A stretch of DNA of 64,000 nucleotides from Strongylocentrotus purpuratus. Lineage: Eukaryota; Echinodermata; Echinoidea; Camarodonta; Strongylocentrotidae. Positions 1 through 13,000 of the stretch are shown here, piece by piece. The notes beneath the pieces are model-generated. The model ran no database searches. It had not been told where the DNA came from and saw only the letters and a program-made list of their open reading frames with translations. The translations under genes and the position numbers were made by a program. Each line of letters opens with the position of its first letter. Positions within the stretch are counted from its first letter, which is position 1. The stretch spans positions 434,001-498,000 of the forward strand of contig NW_022145534.1 in assembly GCF_000002235.5 (NCBI RefSeq). The letters are read 5' to 3'.

Positions 1-559
1 GTACTCAAGTCCGTTTTCAACGCGCTATAGTATCCGTTCTGGGGTCTACCGTGATAATGTTATACGTGCGTAATCCTTACGATGTCTACAGTAGGATTCT
101 GCATAGAAAAATAGCACATGTTTCATATTGTTCAGAACTATGTCAAAATGAGAGCAATATTAAAACATCTTTCTTTGAGTAATAGGCCATTTTTACAAAA
201 TCCACTAGTTGCTAATGGGTTAATGATGTGGGGAGGGGGGGGGGGGGGGGGGGGTGGGGGGGTGGATTACACATGTACTTAAATGTGATATTAAAGAAAG
301 GCGAGGAAGTATATGAAGGATGCAAGTTAAGCCCAAAGCTTCAAATAAAGAAGTTTATACCACCCACAAAAATGTGACCTCTTCCTTTCTGTCTTTAAAA
401 AGAAATGTCTTTGATCAAGTCAACACTCACGATCTTGCAATTTTAAATTGTGTTTAGTATGTACATGCAAAGAATTTATTTTATATTCGTTATCACATAT
501 TTTCAGATTTTCAGTCTTTCATGATACTTTTTCCCTTTCTCTTTCTTGTCTTTAAACAG
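1..559 (+). other. Intron of a second, plus-strand contactin-like gene
   Basis: This is homologous (inverted) to intron 18 of the minus-strand contactin gene. It contains a poly-G run at 231-263, matched by a C-rich run at 10,341-10,373. The preceding exon should lie within a few hundred bases left of the window. Confidence 0.6.
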
Positions 560-681
560 CTAAAGGAAGAACGGGACAATCGAGTGACGATCCAAACGGA
601 GCATCAAGAACCGCTGGAGTGTTATCGTTCTCTCTTTTCTGTGTAGTAACACTCCTTCATTCATTATCCCACCTCTTATGA
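560..681 (+). CDS. Terminal GPI-signal exon of a second contactin-like gene (partial gene)
   Basis: A TTTAAACAG acceptor precedes a 122-nt open exon with the same length, phase and stop as exon 19 of the minus-strand contactin. It encodes SSDDPNGASRTAGVLSFSLF and the same hydrophobic tail ending SHLL. About seven of 39 residues differ from the minus copy, mostly before the hydrophobic tail, while frame, acceptor and stop are kept. I infer the last exon of a paralogue entering from the left, transcribed toward the minus-strand gene. Confidence 0.72.
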
Positions 682-862
682 GATGGTACAGACCAAATAC
701 TGTAGTCTATTAGTAGTACTTCAGCTCATACCATATTGTAAATTAGGGGTGTCTTGCCTCGTTAGGGAGTGAGGGTGTCAGGATAGTGGAACGTATTGGA
801 CATGAATGAATAGTGTGACGGTAAAATGTGTTAATGATCATCTTATAAATTCCACTCTCTTC

Positions 863-908
<46 letters not shown>

Positions 909-2048
909 ATCTGTCTCCACCTCTCTCATCTGTTGGTCATGTGTGACATGATGTGCTGAAAAGAGTTTGTATCAATTATTCTGAAGTTCGAGTATGTTTT
1001 AAGATTGTGTTCATGAAACCTTAAAATGCTATTTCCTCTGTAAGTTTGGTCACAAATCATAATGCTGTATTTATTAAAACAATTCAGTCTGATGAAATAA
1101 GTTTGTTATCTCATTCATCTACATTGGTTGATATAACCCTTTCATACTGCTTTTTCCACACAATATTTAATGCAAGTCATCCATGTAAGCTGTTGGAAAA
1201 CAGAAATTAAACTTCATGTTAAATATCTAGAAATGCATTTGAATGTGCATATGAATGACCTACTTTAATTCTTTAATTTCATCATGTTACAGTAACCCTG
1301 TGCATGAGTGAGATACACTAGTAGGAATAACTTGTAAGGAATTTTTTTTTTCTATGCAGGCCGTGCATATAGATAGAAAGTGTTAAAGGGGCGTATCAAT
1401 CATGCCTCTATTCTAAAAGAAACAGTTTTAGGTGTATGGCATCGATCAGTAATTTCCAAATCTGTTAATATATTGTACAGAACAATTATGTATGTAATGT
1501 CTGTTTGATGTATGATGACTGTACATGAGTGTGTGTATTTGAGGGAGTGTATGTGAAATATATATATATGTTTTGTAATATATTTTCTGCAGGTTTGTGC
1601 GGATCATATTTTTTTCTTTACTTGAAGCTTAAGCTTTCGTTATCCGCTGAATTATCTGTACGATGTCAAATTCTTATTTTTTAAATACCTGAGTTAGGCA
1701 ATATTGATGTTTAAACCATTGATGTTGATATGCAAGCAAAAGTTATTTTGCCATTTTATGTTTCTATGTTTGTGATATGTTTCCAGAGTAAATGGTATTT
1801 TAACTCTTTTGTTGTTCTTTCAATTAGTTTTTACCAAACTTTGCACAATTTTCCCACCACTGTACAGACTAACAATCATAATCAGTTTGGTCTCTTGGAA
1901 TTACATTGAGATATCTAATACTCTTACTTTTAATTTATAGTGCTTCTATATTCCTCTTGCTGCTTGAACAGTCAGTACTGCTTAGATATGTTCTTTACAA
2001 AGTACTAAGATTTAGTTCTATGTTGCATAACTTTTTTGAAGTAGGGTA

Positions 2049-5000
2049 AGTTGCGATTGCTGAATACATTTATATTAGTAGTGATATGTTAAGGTTTCAA
2101 GCAGGAACACAAAAACTTTTTTTTTTCTTTCCTGAATCAAGTTTATTGTCCTGTTATTTAAATTGTTCAGACTATTGTATTCATATTACTTGTACATTTT
2201 GAAAGCCTACGTGGAGGCATGCTTTTATTTTGTATATCTGACTTTTAAGCGTCTGTTTGAAACCTGGTGCAAGCCATGCATTGAGAAAGAGAGGAAAGCT
2301 GGCACTTTTTAATCATAGACCGTTTGTAATATATAATCGTATCTATTTCTTGGTGCCTCTGTTAATAATGACCCATAGTGTTTGAAAACATATCTCGTGT
2401 ATTTATTAGATAATGTGAAATTAGTAGTAGTAGTAGTAGTAGTAATTACACATCAGTGCAGATAATCAATATGGTTAGGGCAGTGTGGTCGTTATAACAA
2501 ACACATAGTAATAGTGGATGTCATTCATAGCCAGGTGTTTTCTCTCCATTCTCTCTCTGTCTCTGTCTTTCTCTCTCTCTCTCTCTATATATACATATAT
2601 ATATCTCTCTATCTCTCCCTTTCTCCCCCTGTAAATAGATGTCGTCTCTAATTGTTCATGTATCTTGTCACGTTTGACTTTTCCGTTCTATCTCTCCCTT
2701 TCTTTTCCTCTTTCTCTCATATGGTTCCAATTATTTTGTCTATACTGTCTGTTGAGACCCAGAAGGGTTTTAACTCGATATATGTTTAAGCCTTTCCTGC
2801 TCTCTGAAGAGCTTCAAAAACAATTGCCTGTAAGTTGCAACCTCCTGTTAATTCATTGGACATTTTGTTAAAGCAAATACTTTCACCTGCTTGTAAGTGA
2901 TTGTTTGATCTTGATTTGCTTAATATATTCAGACACTTTCGTCATGCAAAAGATTCAAACCAATGTTCTAATCACGCATGAAGCTAACATCTATACAATT
3001 GAAATTTACTATCACTCTGCATATGTACCTTTTACCTCATTTAAAAGATCTGGAGAAAAAAAAAGTATACTTAATGCTATAAGTTTCAAATCATCACTTT
3101 TAATATTCTGATGTCTTAAAGTGCCACTTGAGTAAGACTAAGCTCAGTTATCAGGTTACAATGCTGTGTTCTTCATAATACATTAAATCCTTTTTCAACT
3201 GAGTTAGCGCATCTAGTTATAACACTATCTATATATGTACTGTATATATTCCCTTTGATTAAGAAGTTAAGATACTAATGGAGGTGAATAATACTGAAAT
3301 AGCTGAGAAGTATAGGAGAAAGGTAGAAGGAAACGCCCAAAAGAGGGCATAATCTTAATCTTGACATCATGGAAGCTACACTTACAGTTTTAGGACCAAT
3401 AATCTACATCGACATGAAATTCACAGGAATTTTACAAAATGGTTATATTCATGGTGTATAGAAGCATATGATCTTAAATATTATTGCCATAGTAAGCCAT
3501 CAAGGTCACAATGATTGCCAAGGGTATTTTTAATATTTTAGCTGCAACTAACTTTTGTAAGATTTCTAACTTTAATCTATTTGCATAGAGTAAATGTACA
3601 CTAATTTGTTTGTTTTATCACAACATTTATGTTGATTCATTTACCTCATATGTTTGCAACATGATAACTGTTGGTTTAATACTGTTTTGTACTGTAAAAA
3701 GTTGCAAGAAGTACAATTCTGAATCACCCCAGCAAATTCTGTGAAAGATACTGTGACATAACCCATTACAAAACATATATTTCATAAACATATTCAACAA
3801 TGTGTATTGCGTATTTATGAATTTTTAAGAAACTGTATGCTTTATACATGATGCTGTGTGCTGTACATTTAACATACCTCATGTGGTGTGCTGTACATTA
3901 TGCATATTCCTCTGTACATATCTTCTGTAGCTCTATTGGAATATCACATTTTCTTTTCATGAAATATAATACCATACACTTCTGCATATGTACTCATCTC
4001 TTGTTGTACATTAAAACATGAAATTAGTTAAAAACCATTTGAAGAATATATTTTCGATGGTCATCATCAACACTATATTTTCCTAACAATAGTGTGTACC
4101 GATAACTACAATAGGCCTTTACTCCAAAGGGTTCAATTGAACAGTAGTAGATAACCAAAAAAGGTTATAATCTGGAAACCTCTTCCTTGTTGCATTATTT
4201 ATTCGATAAATGTTTCAAGTGGATATTCTACTCTTTATCAAAATTACATTGTTCAAAGTTTCAAACCCCAGATTTTAGACATTATGCTTAAATCTATTAA
4301 AAATAGAACAGAAATGAATCGTAGAGTAAGAGTTTACATGACAGTATACAATGGTTGTATTCAGACAAGAATATAAACATTTTAAATCAAATCAAGAGTT
4401 ACTGTAAATCATTTTTAGCGTTAAGAAAATTATTGTATTGCATCATCTTTTCAATCCATGGTTAACTCTATATGTAAACAATGTCTGTTTCTGAATGTCT
4501 CAGTATTTTTAGTGTCGATGTGGAATGTATTTTCTCTCAGGTTTTCTATCTCTTAGGAGCTTTTTAACCTTGTACTCATGTGCACCTATGTTATTTCTCT
4601 CATTGTCATTGTCTTTGGGAGGTGTGTATAAATAAATGTGAAATTCAGTGTTGTTTCAGTACAAATAAAAGCATCGGATGTGTGTTTCTTTGTGTTTGGT
4701 TATCGTTACTTCTGAAGTCGGGGTATAAAATATATCGTTGGGATTATACGAGTATGATTATGGACTATTATTATTACAGGACATGTTTTTTTTTTTTTGA
4801 GGGACCATACCCTATAGAAGAATAAGAAGAATGAATAGAAATATAATTATCTTCTTCAAGAGATACACCAGTGGAGTGATCAGATGGTAATATGCACTAG
4901 GCTGTAGTCTATAATTTGTAGTATCAACTAGGAAGTTACTGTTATCAACCTTACTGTATGAAAAGTTAAGTTCCACCTCTTTGCAAGATGGTATTTGCCA

Positions 5001-5169
5001 AGCTATTGTTCCATCTAGTTACATGGCCAAATCACTTTCTTGGGGGATGTATATGAAGTTTACTGGATTTGCAAAAGCATTGTTTGCTTTTCCATTTCTG
5101 CATTCAGTATCCATGTTTCACAGCCATATAGAAAGACTATTGGAGAACCTGTGTTTCAAGGGTCCATTT
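2049..5169. other. No gene seen; AT-rich spacer
   Basis: Holds a (TAG)n microsatellite near 2,426-2,447, a CT/TA-rich stretch at 2,550-2,630 and scattered poly-T runs. Short ORFs here look like chance. It could include 3' UTR of the plus-strand contactin paralogue. Confidence 0.5.
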
Positions 5170-7650
5170 CATTGTCATCACAATGGCCTGCAAGCTATGG
5201 GACATGGATAGATATAAAAAGTTAAATTAGTCTGTCTTGAATATATTCCAAACTATCTTCAATGTTTAGCCAAAATTAAAATCCTATTCCCATTGATATT
5301 ATTCATAAACCAGCAACTGAAGATTTAACTGGAAAGGGATTTTAAAAAATATTCTTATAAAAGAAGTGATTGCACATGTATTAGCACGTAATGCACGTTA
5401 CATGGATATGTCTGAAGTGAAAAAATTACAATCTGACAATGGCCTCCATAGCGGCATCGAAACAAAACTCAAAAACACAAAGTATACCTGATTATGAATA
5501 GGCCTCAATTAACTCTCCATGTGTACTATATAGAGAGACCTACATTTCCAACGATGCAGACAGATCTAATCGATATACTTCTTGCACTTATCTGTTGCAC
5601 ATCAGGTACGAGGTCTAGCGCCATCTAATGTTCGTCTAAAAAAGAAATCTACTTATTTTTAATTCCCGTTCTACCACTCAAATACATTGCGTTCATGTCT
5701 CTTCCTTCTTTTCATGTTACAGAGAATGGATAGTTGACAATACAAAGCAAAAATCATAGCTTAAATTGTACATCACCACTTTTTTTATTATTTCATAAAC
5801 ACTGATCATTCATTTTGTTAACGATTACTCAAAATTATAGATGAGAACAAATAACTTTTGCTATGATAATGATTCTATAACGTCATGCATTGTGTTCCCC
5901 AATGTTATTGTCTTCGTGTTTGTATATAAATTGTTCTATACTTCTATAAGAAACATTTACATGATCTAGAAATCTAACTATTGCAAATAACGAATGTCGT
6001 ATCTCGTAGTATAATTGTGCTCAATGTATTTTCCAATTAGTTTGCGGTAATATGATGGACGTGACGTATTTTACCAATGTCAGACGTTGGCACAAATTAT
6101 TATAGCGCCATATATTTTGTCAATATTCATTGTGGGTGGAATACATTACGCATGAGGGTGTCGCTTTCAAGAATAAACGGGTACACAAATCAAATAAAAG
6201 ATGTTTAACCTTGCTTAGCTTCCAGTGAAAGAGAACATAAACCTTGGAGGGATATGCAGTGTAGAGGGTCATTACACTTGAGAATTGTCCCCGGTCTGAT
6301 ATTAAGAACCGGTACTAATTCATTCACGATCCAAACCCTACACGGTCGGCGCCTTCAAAGGGCGATCATAAATTAAATGAATCTTCTGGAAGACGAAAAA
6401 AATCAAAAGAGGAGTGTTTTGTTATTGAGCCTTTGTGGGGGCAGTAGAGTGAGGTTGGTCTTGGTAGAGATCACAGGACAAGTACCGATGTACTATCATA
6501 GGAACCTTTTGAGAGGAATGGTTGGGCGAGGAACAGGTTGTGGCGGTGGGTAAAACACTTTCTGAACAAAAATAAATCTAAACAAAGTCAATGGAGAGGG
6601 GGAAAACAAACTTTGCTTGTTTTGTGGTACAAGAGTGAAAACCATTGCCGAAGGTTGACTTTCAAAAGAAATTTGAGATGGTTGCGTCAGGTGATTAAAA
6701 GGCTATTCATGAAAACATTAGCTAGGGATAAAGCGGGTTCGGGCATGATTCGGGTCTGTTTTATCTCATGGAAACATCAAATTAACCATGGTCATTTCGT
6801 GGACAGTGGCGGCGGACTTTCAAATCTTCTAGACATTCTCTGAAAAGGTGATCATGAAGAAGAGAAGAAATATTTCAGATTGTCTGCGAATGGCTTGTAA
6901 CTGTAGGAAGTGGAACTGAAAGAAGATATTTGCCGACTTAGAAGAAGCATGTATATTTAGTTGTTGTTCTTTCTGTCTGCTCAAACCTATAGACATATTG
7001 TATCTTAGGTTTTTTGTCGCATTTATCTCTTTTATATTGTTTTGCACAGCAACAACATATCCTTTTTTATTTTACAAATACTATGTGTCACTTGGGTTAG
7101 GGTTATGGTTGGTAATGGATTTTGAACGTTTCTTTCAGACTCTGTCTCAATCTCTATAATATCGGTTTAAATTTGACTGATTGGCAGACAAACAGTATAG
7201 AAATTATCTTTTGAAGTGGCAATGAAAAGATGATGATTATTATAAATCTACTAATTAGAAAATGGAGGAATAAATTTTGATGAGAATCCAAAACGTGCAA
7301 CTCTGCCTCTCTATTTCTCCAGGTTTTATTTATCAAAAAGTGATGAATTGCAATGTCAACAAAGTTCAACAGAGTTTGTAAATTCTACATGATTAATATC
7401 CCTTTTCCACATCATTTCTACCGGATTTTTTAAAACCGTATAGGGCTATGGGAATCTTTTAGGGAGACTTGCACCTAATCAGGGACTCGTAAAAATGGTG
7501 CCCGAGTTCTAAACCATTCTAAAGCCAGAGTATCCCACAGAACACCAAAGTCTTCTGTATTAATTTCCATTCCAAATTAACGATTTGAAGAAAACTTTAA
7601 ATGTAGGATTAGAAGAAGAATTTGTACAATGTCGGACATTTTAATCATTT
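5170..7650 (+). repeat. 2.5-kb dispersed direct repeat, copy A
   Basis: This matches 58,490-62,190 in the same orientation, starting near GGCCTGCAAGCTATGGGACA and ending near AATGTCGGACATTTTA. Copy B has two extra insertions. I see no terminal inverted repeats and no conserved ORF; the roughly 100-codon frame at 6,538-6,843 is broken in copy B. It could be an old transposon of unknown class or a segmental duplication. Confidence 0.75.
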
Positions 7651-8069
7651 CGTAGCATATCGTCGCATACAATGAGAATTTGTATCGTAAGAAATAAAGC
7701 ATTTATAACAGGAACTTACTATTTCGTTTTATGTAAAGATGTATACACTTCAACTTAAATTAATCCAACAACTAATTTTAAAAAGGCAACTCTTACAGAA
7801 TATTTCCCATTCAAATTGGATACACTGTCACTATATCTGAAGCTTATTTACACACTCGTTTGTTTTGAAAAAATTCGTGAATTATAGCATTAGAAAATAT
7901 GTGCTTACGATATTATTTTTTAGAAATTTTGAAGATGGTTAGGCAGATATTATTTTATGAAAATAATCCTGAAGAATTATCAGGTATATGTACAGACATT
8001 TGTTCCTGTCGTATCCGTCCTACTGCACTTTTATGTAAAACAAATACCACATATATGATACAACTTTAA
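7651..8069. other. No feature recognised
   Basis: AT-rich sequence between the dispersed repeat and the inverted-duplication arm. Nothing coding seen. Confidence 0.5.
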
Positions 8070-9946
8070 TACCCTACTTCAAAAGCTGTGCAACATAGAA
8101 CTAAGATTTAGTACTCTGTAAGAACATATCTAAGCAGCACTGACTGTTAAAGCAGCAACAGGAATATAGAAGCACTATAAATTTAAAGCAAGAGTATTAT
8201 AATATCCCAATATAATTCCGAGAGATCAAACTGATTATGATTATTAGTCTGTACAGTGGTGGGAAAATTGTGCAAAGTTTGATAGAAACTAATTGAAAGA
8301 ACAACAAAAGTAATTCCATTTACTCTGAAACATATCACAAACATAGAAACCTAAAATGGCAAAATAACTTTTTCTTGCATATCAACATCAATGGTATTAA
8401 ACATCAATATTGCCTAACTCAGGTATTTAAAAAATAAGAATTTGACATCGTACAGATAATTCAGCGGATAACAAAAGCTTAAGCTTTAAGTAAAGAAAAA
8501 AATATGATCCGCACAAACCTGCAGAAAATATATTACAAAACATATATATATATTTCACATACACTCCCTCAAATACACACACTCATGTACAGTAATCATA
8601 CATCAAACAGACATTCCATACATAATTATTCTGTTACAATATATTAGCAGATTTGGAAATAACCGATCAATGCCATACTATACACCTAAAACTGTTTCTT
8701 ATAGAAACTAGAGACATGATTCACATGCCCCTTCAATATATATACTTCCTATTTATATGCATGGCCTACATAGAAAACAAAAACTCCTTACAAGCTATTC
8801 CTACTAGTGTATCTCACTCATGCACAGGGTTATGGGTTACTGTAACATGATGAAATTAAAGTAGGTCATTCATATGCACATTCAAATGCATTTTGAGATA
8901 AAATAAAGTCTAATTTCTGTTTTCCAACAGCGTACATGGATGACTTGCATATTTTGTGGAACAGGTATTATGGAAGGGTTATATTGACCATTATAACCTA
9001 TACAAGGCGTTTTAGCTGCAAAATAAAAAGCCATATTCTACACGCTACTCCGAACACGAAACCAAAGCGGGCAACATTTGCCATATTGCCCTCTTCCGGG
9101 TTTTTCCCGTAGACCACTGTACTAAATTAGAGGGCAACATTCTGACATATTCTACTCTTTCTTGTCAGTGCGCTTATATTAAAGTGTATACGCGCAGTAC
9201 TGTGTAGGCGTTAAAGTGTACGCGTGATGACAATTTACGTCAAAATTACATTTTCATACATTTTCTTTCTGGACAAGAGTAAGAGAAATACATGCATACA
9301 TGGTGAGTAAAAATCATGCTTGATACCAAAGTTGTATATCATTTGTAAAAAAATGCCTTGTATACTGTAGATTATAATAATTTATTGACAGGGCTTCTTT
9401 CAGGATACATTAGAAATATTGACCGCGCTAAGACTATATTGCCCTCATCTTCGACTCGGGGCAATATGATCTTAGCTTAGTCAATATTTCTGATGTACCC
9501 CTCAAGCCCACTCAATATAATATAAATCTAGATGAATGAGATAACAAACTTATTTCATCAGACTGAATGGTTTTGATAAATACAGCATTATGATTTGTGA
9601 CTAAACTTACAGAGGAAATAGCATCTTAATTTAAATCTTAAAACATACTTGAACTTCAGAATAATTGATACAAACTCTTTTCAGCACATCATGTCACAAT
9701 GTCGCACATGACCAACAGATGAGAGAGGTGGAGACAGATCAAGAGAGAGAGAGAGAGAGAGAAAAAAAAGAGTAGAATTTATAAGATGATCATCAACACA
9801 TTTACCGTCACACTATTCATTCATATACAATACTTTCCACTTCCCTGACACACTCACTCCCTAATTAGAGGCCAGACACCCCTAATTTACAATATGGTAT
9901 GAGCTGAAGTACTACTAATAGACTACAGTATTTGGTCTGTACCATC
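8070..9946 (-). other. 3' UTR / 3' flank of the contactin gene
   Basis: This follows the stop codon and has no coding features. It is homologous in inverted orientation to 682-2,048, so the duplication included the 3' untranslated region. I could not fix the polyadenylation site. A roughly 0.5-kb insertion absent from the other arm sits at 8,985-9,515. Confidence 0.5.
8985..9515. mobile_element. Insertion in one duplication arm, with a foldback core
   Basis: This segment is absent from the other arm, where the flanks GGTTATAT and ATATAATATA-type sequence meet. It contains a 34-bp stem (9,411-9,444 pairing with 9,458-9,491) with a 13-base loop. It is probably a small non-autonomous element inserted after the duplication. 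Confidence 0.5.
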
Positions 9947-10068
9947 TCATAAGAGATGGGATAATGAATTGAGGAGTGTTACTACACAGAAAAGAGAGAA
10001 TGATAACACTCCACCGGTTCTTGATGCTCTGTTTCCATCGTCACTCGGTTGTCTCATTCTTCCTTTAG
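9947..10068 (-). CDS. Contactin exon 19: GPI-attachment signal and stop
   Basis: Acceptor TTTAAACAG; 39 codons plus TGA. A polar stretch with small residues (SDDGNRASRTGG), a plausible omega-site region, is followed by a hydrophobic tail (VLSFSLFCVVTLL) running to the C-terminus with no cytoplasmic residues. This is the normal ending of a GPI-anchored contactin. An inverted homologue lies at 560-681. Confidence 0.9.
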
Positions 10069-13000
10069 CTGTTTAAAATCAAGAAAGAGAAAGGGAAAAA
10101 GTATTAAGACTGGAAATCTGAAAATATGTGAAAACGAATATAAAATAAATTCTTTGCATGTACATATACTAAACACAATTTAAAAGTGTCAGTTCATATT
10201 AGACATTTTTTTTTAAAGACAGAAAGGAAGAGGTCTCATTTTTGTGGGTGGTATAAACTTCTTTAGCTTTGGGCTTAACTTGCATCCTTCATATACTTCC
10301 TCGCCTTTCTTTAATATCACATTCAAGTACATGTGTAATCCCTTCCCCCTCCCTCCCCCCTCCCTTCCTCCCCACATACACACATCATTAACCCATTAGC
10401 AACCGTAGAGATTTTGTAAAAATGGCCTATTACTCAAAGAAAGATGTTGTAATATTGCTCTCATTTTGACATAGTTCTGAACAATATGAAACATGTGCTA
10501 TTTTTCTATGCAGAATCCTACTGTAGACATCGTAAGGTAGACCCCATAGAGGGATACTACAGCGCGTTGAAAACGGACTTGAGTATGTACTTCGTCATTA
10601 CGCACAGTGAGTTGAAGGTGGTGAGGGATGGTCGGTTTCGGGCGGTTCAGTGAGTAAAAGGAGGGGCGGTTTTGTTGCTATAAAGGGTTAAGAATGAAAA
10701 TGTAGGCAAACTCTATCCCTGCAACATTTTAACAAAAACAGAGGGACCATATTTCCCCTTCATCTGTTTGTCGTCATCTCACTGCACTCACCTATTGTAA
10801 CCGATAAAGGAGGGTTACTACTGACCCCATTACCCCCGTCACTATATCCTACTACAGTGATCAGATATGTGGTCTCGTAAGTCAAGCCTCTGATTATAGC
10901 TTTCGTATTTTCATTGCCTTGGACAACGATAGTCACGGCATCTGGAGCGAACGTACCCTCCGTCCTGTAGCGAACCTATGGCAAGGTCAAAATCAAAGAA
11001 TTGCAAGGTTTATACTTTAGAAGGATAACAGTGCTAGAGGAGGAAATAACTTATTCACTTCAAATCTAATGTAATAAAATACACAAAGCACATTCAGTCC
11101 ATATATATATATACCATTGATCAATCAAAGCAAGTAAAATATTCAAACAAGTAAAATATTAATGACAGTGGACATGATAGTCACATGATTTAGAAAATCT
11201 AAATTTCAAAGTAGTGCAAATGTCTAAGATTTTAAGCTGAAATCTGATTTTATTCTGACTTTTATTCTGAATTCAATGCACTAAAATTCTGGTTGTTAGT
11301 ATTCTTACAATTATCTAGAAGCATAATCAGAAAAATGGTGTTTTGCTATCTAGTACAATTGTTATTTCTTCGAACATCGGATTCCAGGACGATCGTGTAG
11401 TGTTGGGTGGGCTTAAGGCTAACTGAGTTTGAAGGAGACTTGCCTTGTATCCCATGAGCGGCTCTTCAGATGCTGATGTAGTGATACCATTCCAATTGAC
11501 TGTAAGATCACCGCCTGTTTCTGATTGGACTGCCCTTACTCCTGTTGGTTTCTGCATGGGTGCTGTACAATCAAAAGGGAAAAAGACAAAAGGGATATGT
11601 GACCTTGAACCCAAGATGTATGCATGTGTGTAATACATCTTCCCAACTCTAACCCTCTCTGTGCCATAGGTGCTAATAACCATACAAATTCCATTTTTCC
11701 AATTGTGTACCTTGATGAGATAATCCTAGAGGCAGATTTTTCCAAGCTGGAGTGGGGTGTGCTGTGATAGAATATGATGGTGTGATTGACAATAAAACAG
11801 TGTACAATTTCTATTCACAATAGAAATATCTTGTGGACTGAAAAAAAGAAGTTCTTCATAAAGTAATTTAAACAGGGTTAAAAATTGTGAACTTCAATAC
11901 CATGGAAAATGAATTTATCAAGATGAACAATGGGGAAAATGATTTTGAGATTATTCCATGAAGTTATACATGTGATGTACGTACATTTTCTGGATCTGTC
12001 ATGAACATACAAATATTAATGGAACTGCTAATGAAATTTCAGGCAAAGAATATGTATGATTTTACAAAAATATGAGATAAATGGTATGATTCTTCCTATC
12101 ATGTACCTTTCTTTAATCTGGACAAGATCTAAGATTTGCATCCTTTCAGTAATATGTGATCTAGATATATACAAGCATGAATTCTTTAACACACAAGGTA
12201 CATTGGTCAGCGGTGTCTTGAAAGACACACTTTGCATAAAATGTATCCATCTCCTTTCAATCTTTCTATCTTACCGCTCTTGAAAGTAGTATCTGAAGCT
12301 GTGTTGCTATCGGGTCCGTTACCACCTCCGCTGTATGCTGCCACCATTACAGTGTACCTGGTGCTGGGTTCCAGGCCTGTGATTGTATTTGAGGTCCCAA
12401 CTCCCAGACTGACAGCGGTGTTAGCGTTGGCTTCATTACTGTCATCACTCCAATACTTCAACTAGAGAGAGAGAGATGGAGACAGGTGGAAAGAGATAAA
12501 GAAAGAAAGAGAGAGAGAGAGAGTTGTGATAAGTACATCATTTAAATACAAGATTAAAGGTTTGAGATTGTATTCATAGTCCAGACCCAGAGGCTGTCTT
12601 ATGTGTCACCATCAGCTTCATCACTGTCATCACTAGAATACCAACAATGGTGATCTGTGCATGATTGAAGGACAAAGAATTATCAAAAGATCCTATTGTT
12701 ACAGTAATCATCATGTCGTACAATGGTTGCACAAATGATGTTCCCCGGAAGCTACTACAGAAAATATTTGTATAGAAAGACTAACTGTCTAAAATGACCA
12801 TACCTTTGTTTCGATGGAAGAGTGTATCTCATGAAAACCATATCAGGACAATTAGCTCCTGGGCAATAACCCCCCTGAAAATTTGGTAAGGTCAGGCGTT
12901 GATGCTTTCTTCTCTTCTGGAGGGAGGTCCATCTAAGTTGACTCAGCATGTCAGAGACGCTATATGTATGATGATAGCGGTTGAGAACATATCTCACTGC

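Larger units (their letters stand above)
1..2048 (+). repeat. Left arm of a large inverted duplication
   Basis: This matches the reverse complement of 8,070-10,585 along its length, with many substitutions and indels. Homology includes intron, GPI exon, 3' UTR and a CT microsatellite (866-906 here, GA at 9,742-9,762). It reaches the window edge and so may extend further. Confidence 0.88.
8070..10585 (-). repeat. Right arm of a large inverted duplication
   Basis: This is the partner of 1-2,048. It is longer because of an insertion at about 8,985-9,515. The arms are separated by about 6 kb that contains the 5,170-7,650 repeat. Confidence 0.88.

Noticed and set aside
1..2048. Left arm as an allelic or assembly duplicate of the right arm
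   Set aside because: Substitutions and indels are too numerous (seven of 39 residues in the exon, plus a 0.5-kb insertion) for allelic variation or a simple misassembly, although long reads would settle it.
2426..2447. Short regular repeats as a CRISPR array
   Set aside because: Simple trinucleotide microsatellite in an animal genome; no spacer structure here or elsewhere.
2665..3111. Two 68-codon ORFs downstream of the plus-strand GPI exon
   Set aside because: AT-rich chance frames with no domain, no homologue in the other arm and no splice context.
6538..6843. 101-codon ORF
   Set aside because: The homologous segment at about 60,560-60,880 has frame-breaking indels, so the frame is not conserved.
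11430..11450. A GT donor a few bases from exon 17's end
   Set aside because: The only nearby GT (in CAAGTCTCC) is off-consensus and breaks the phase needed by exon 18.
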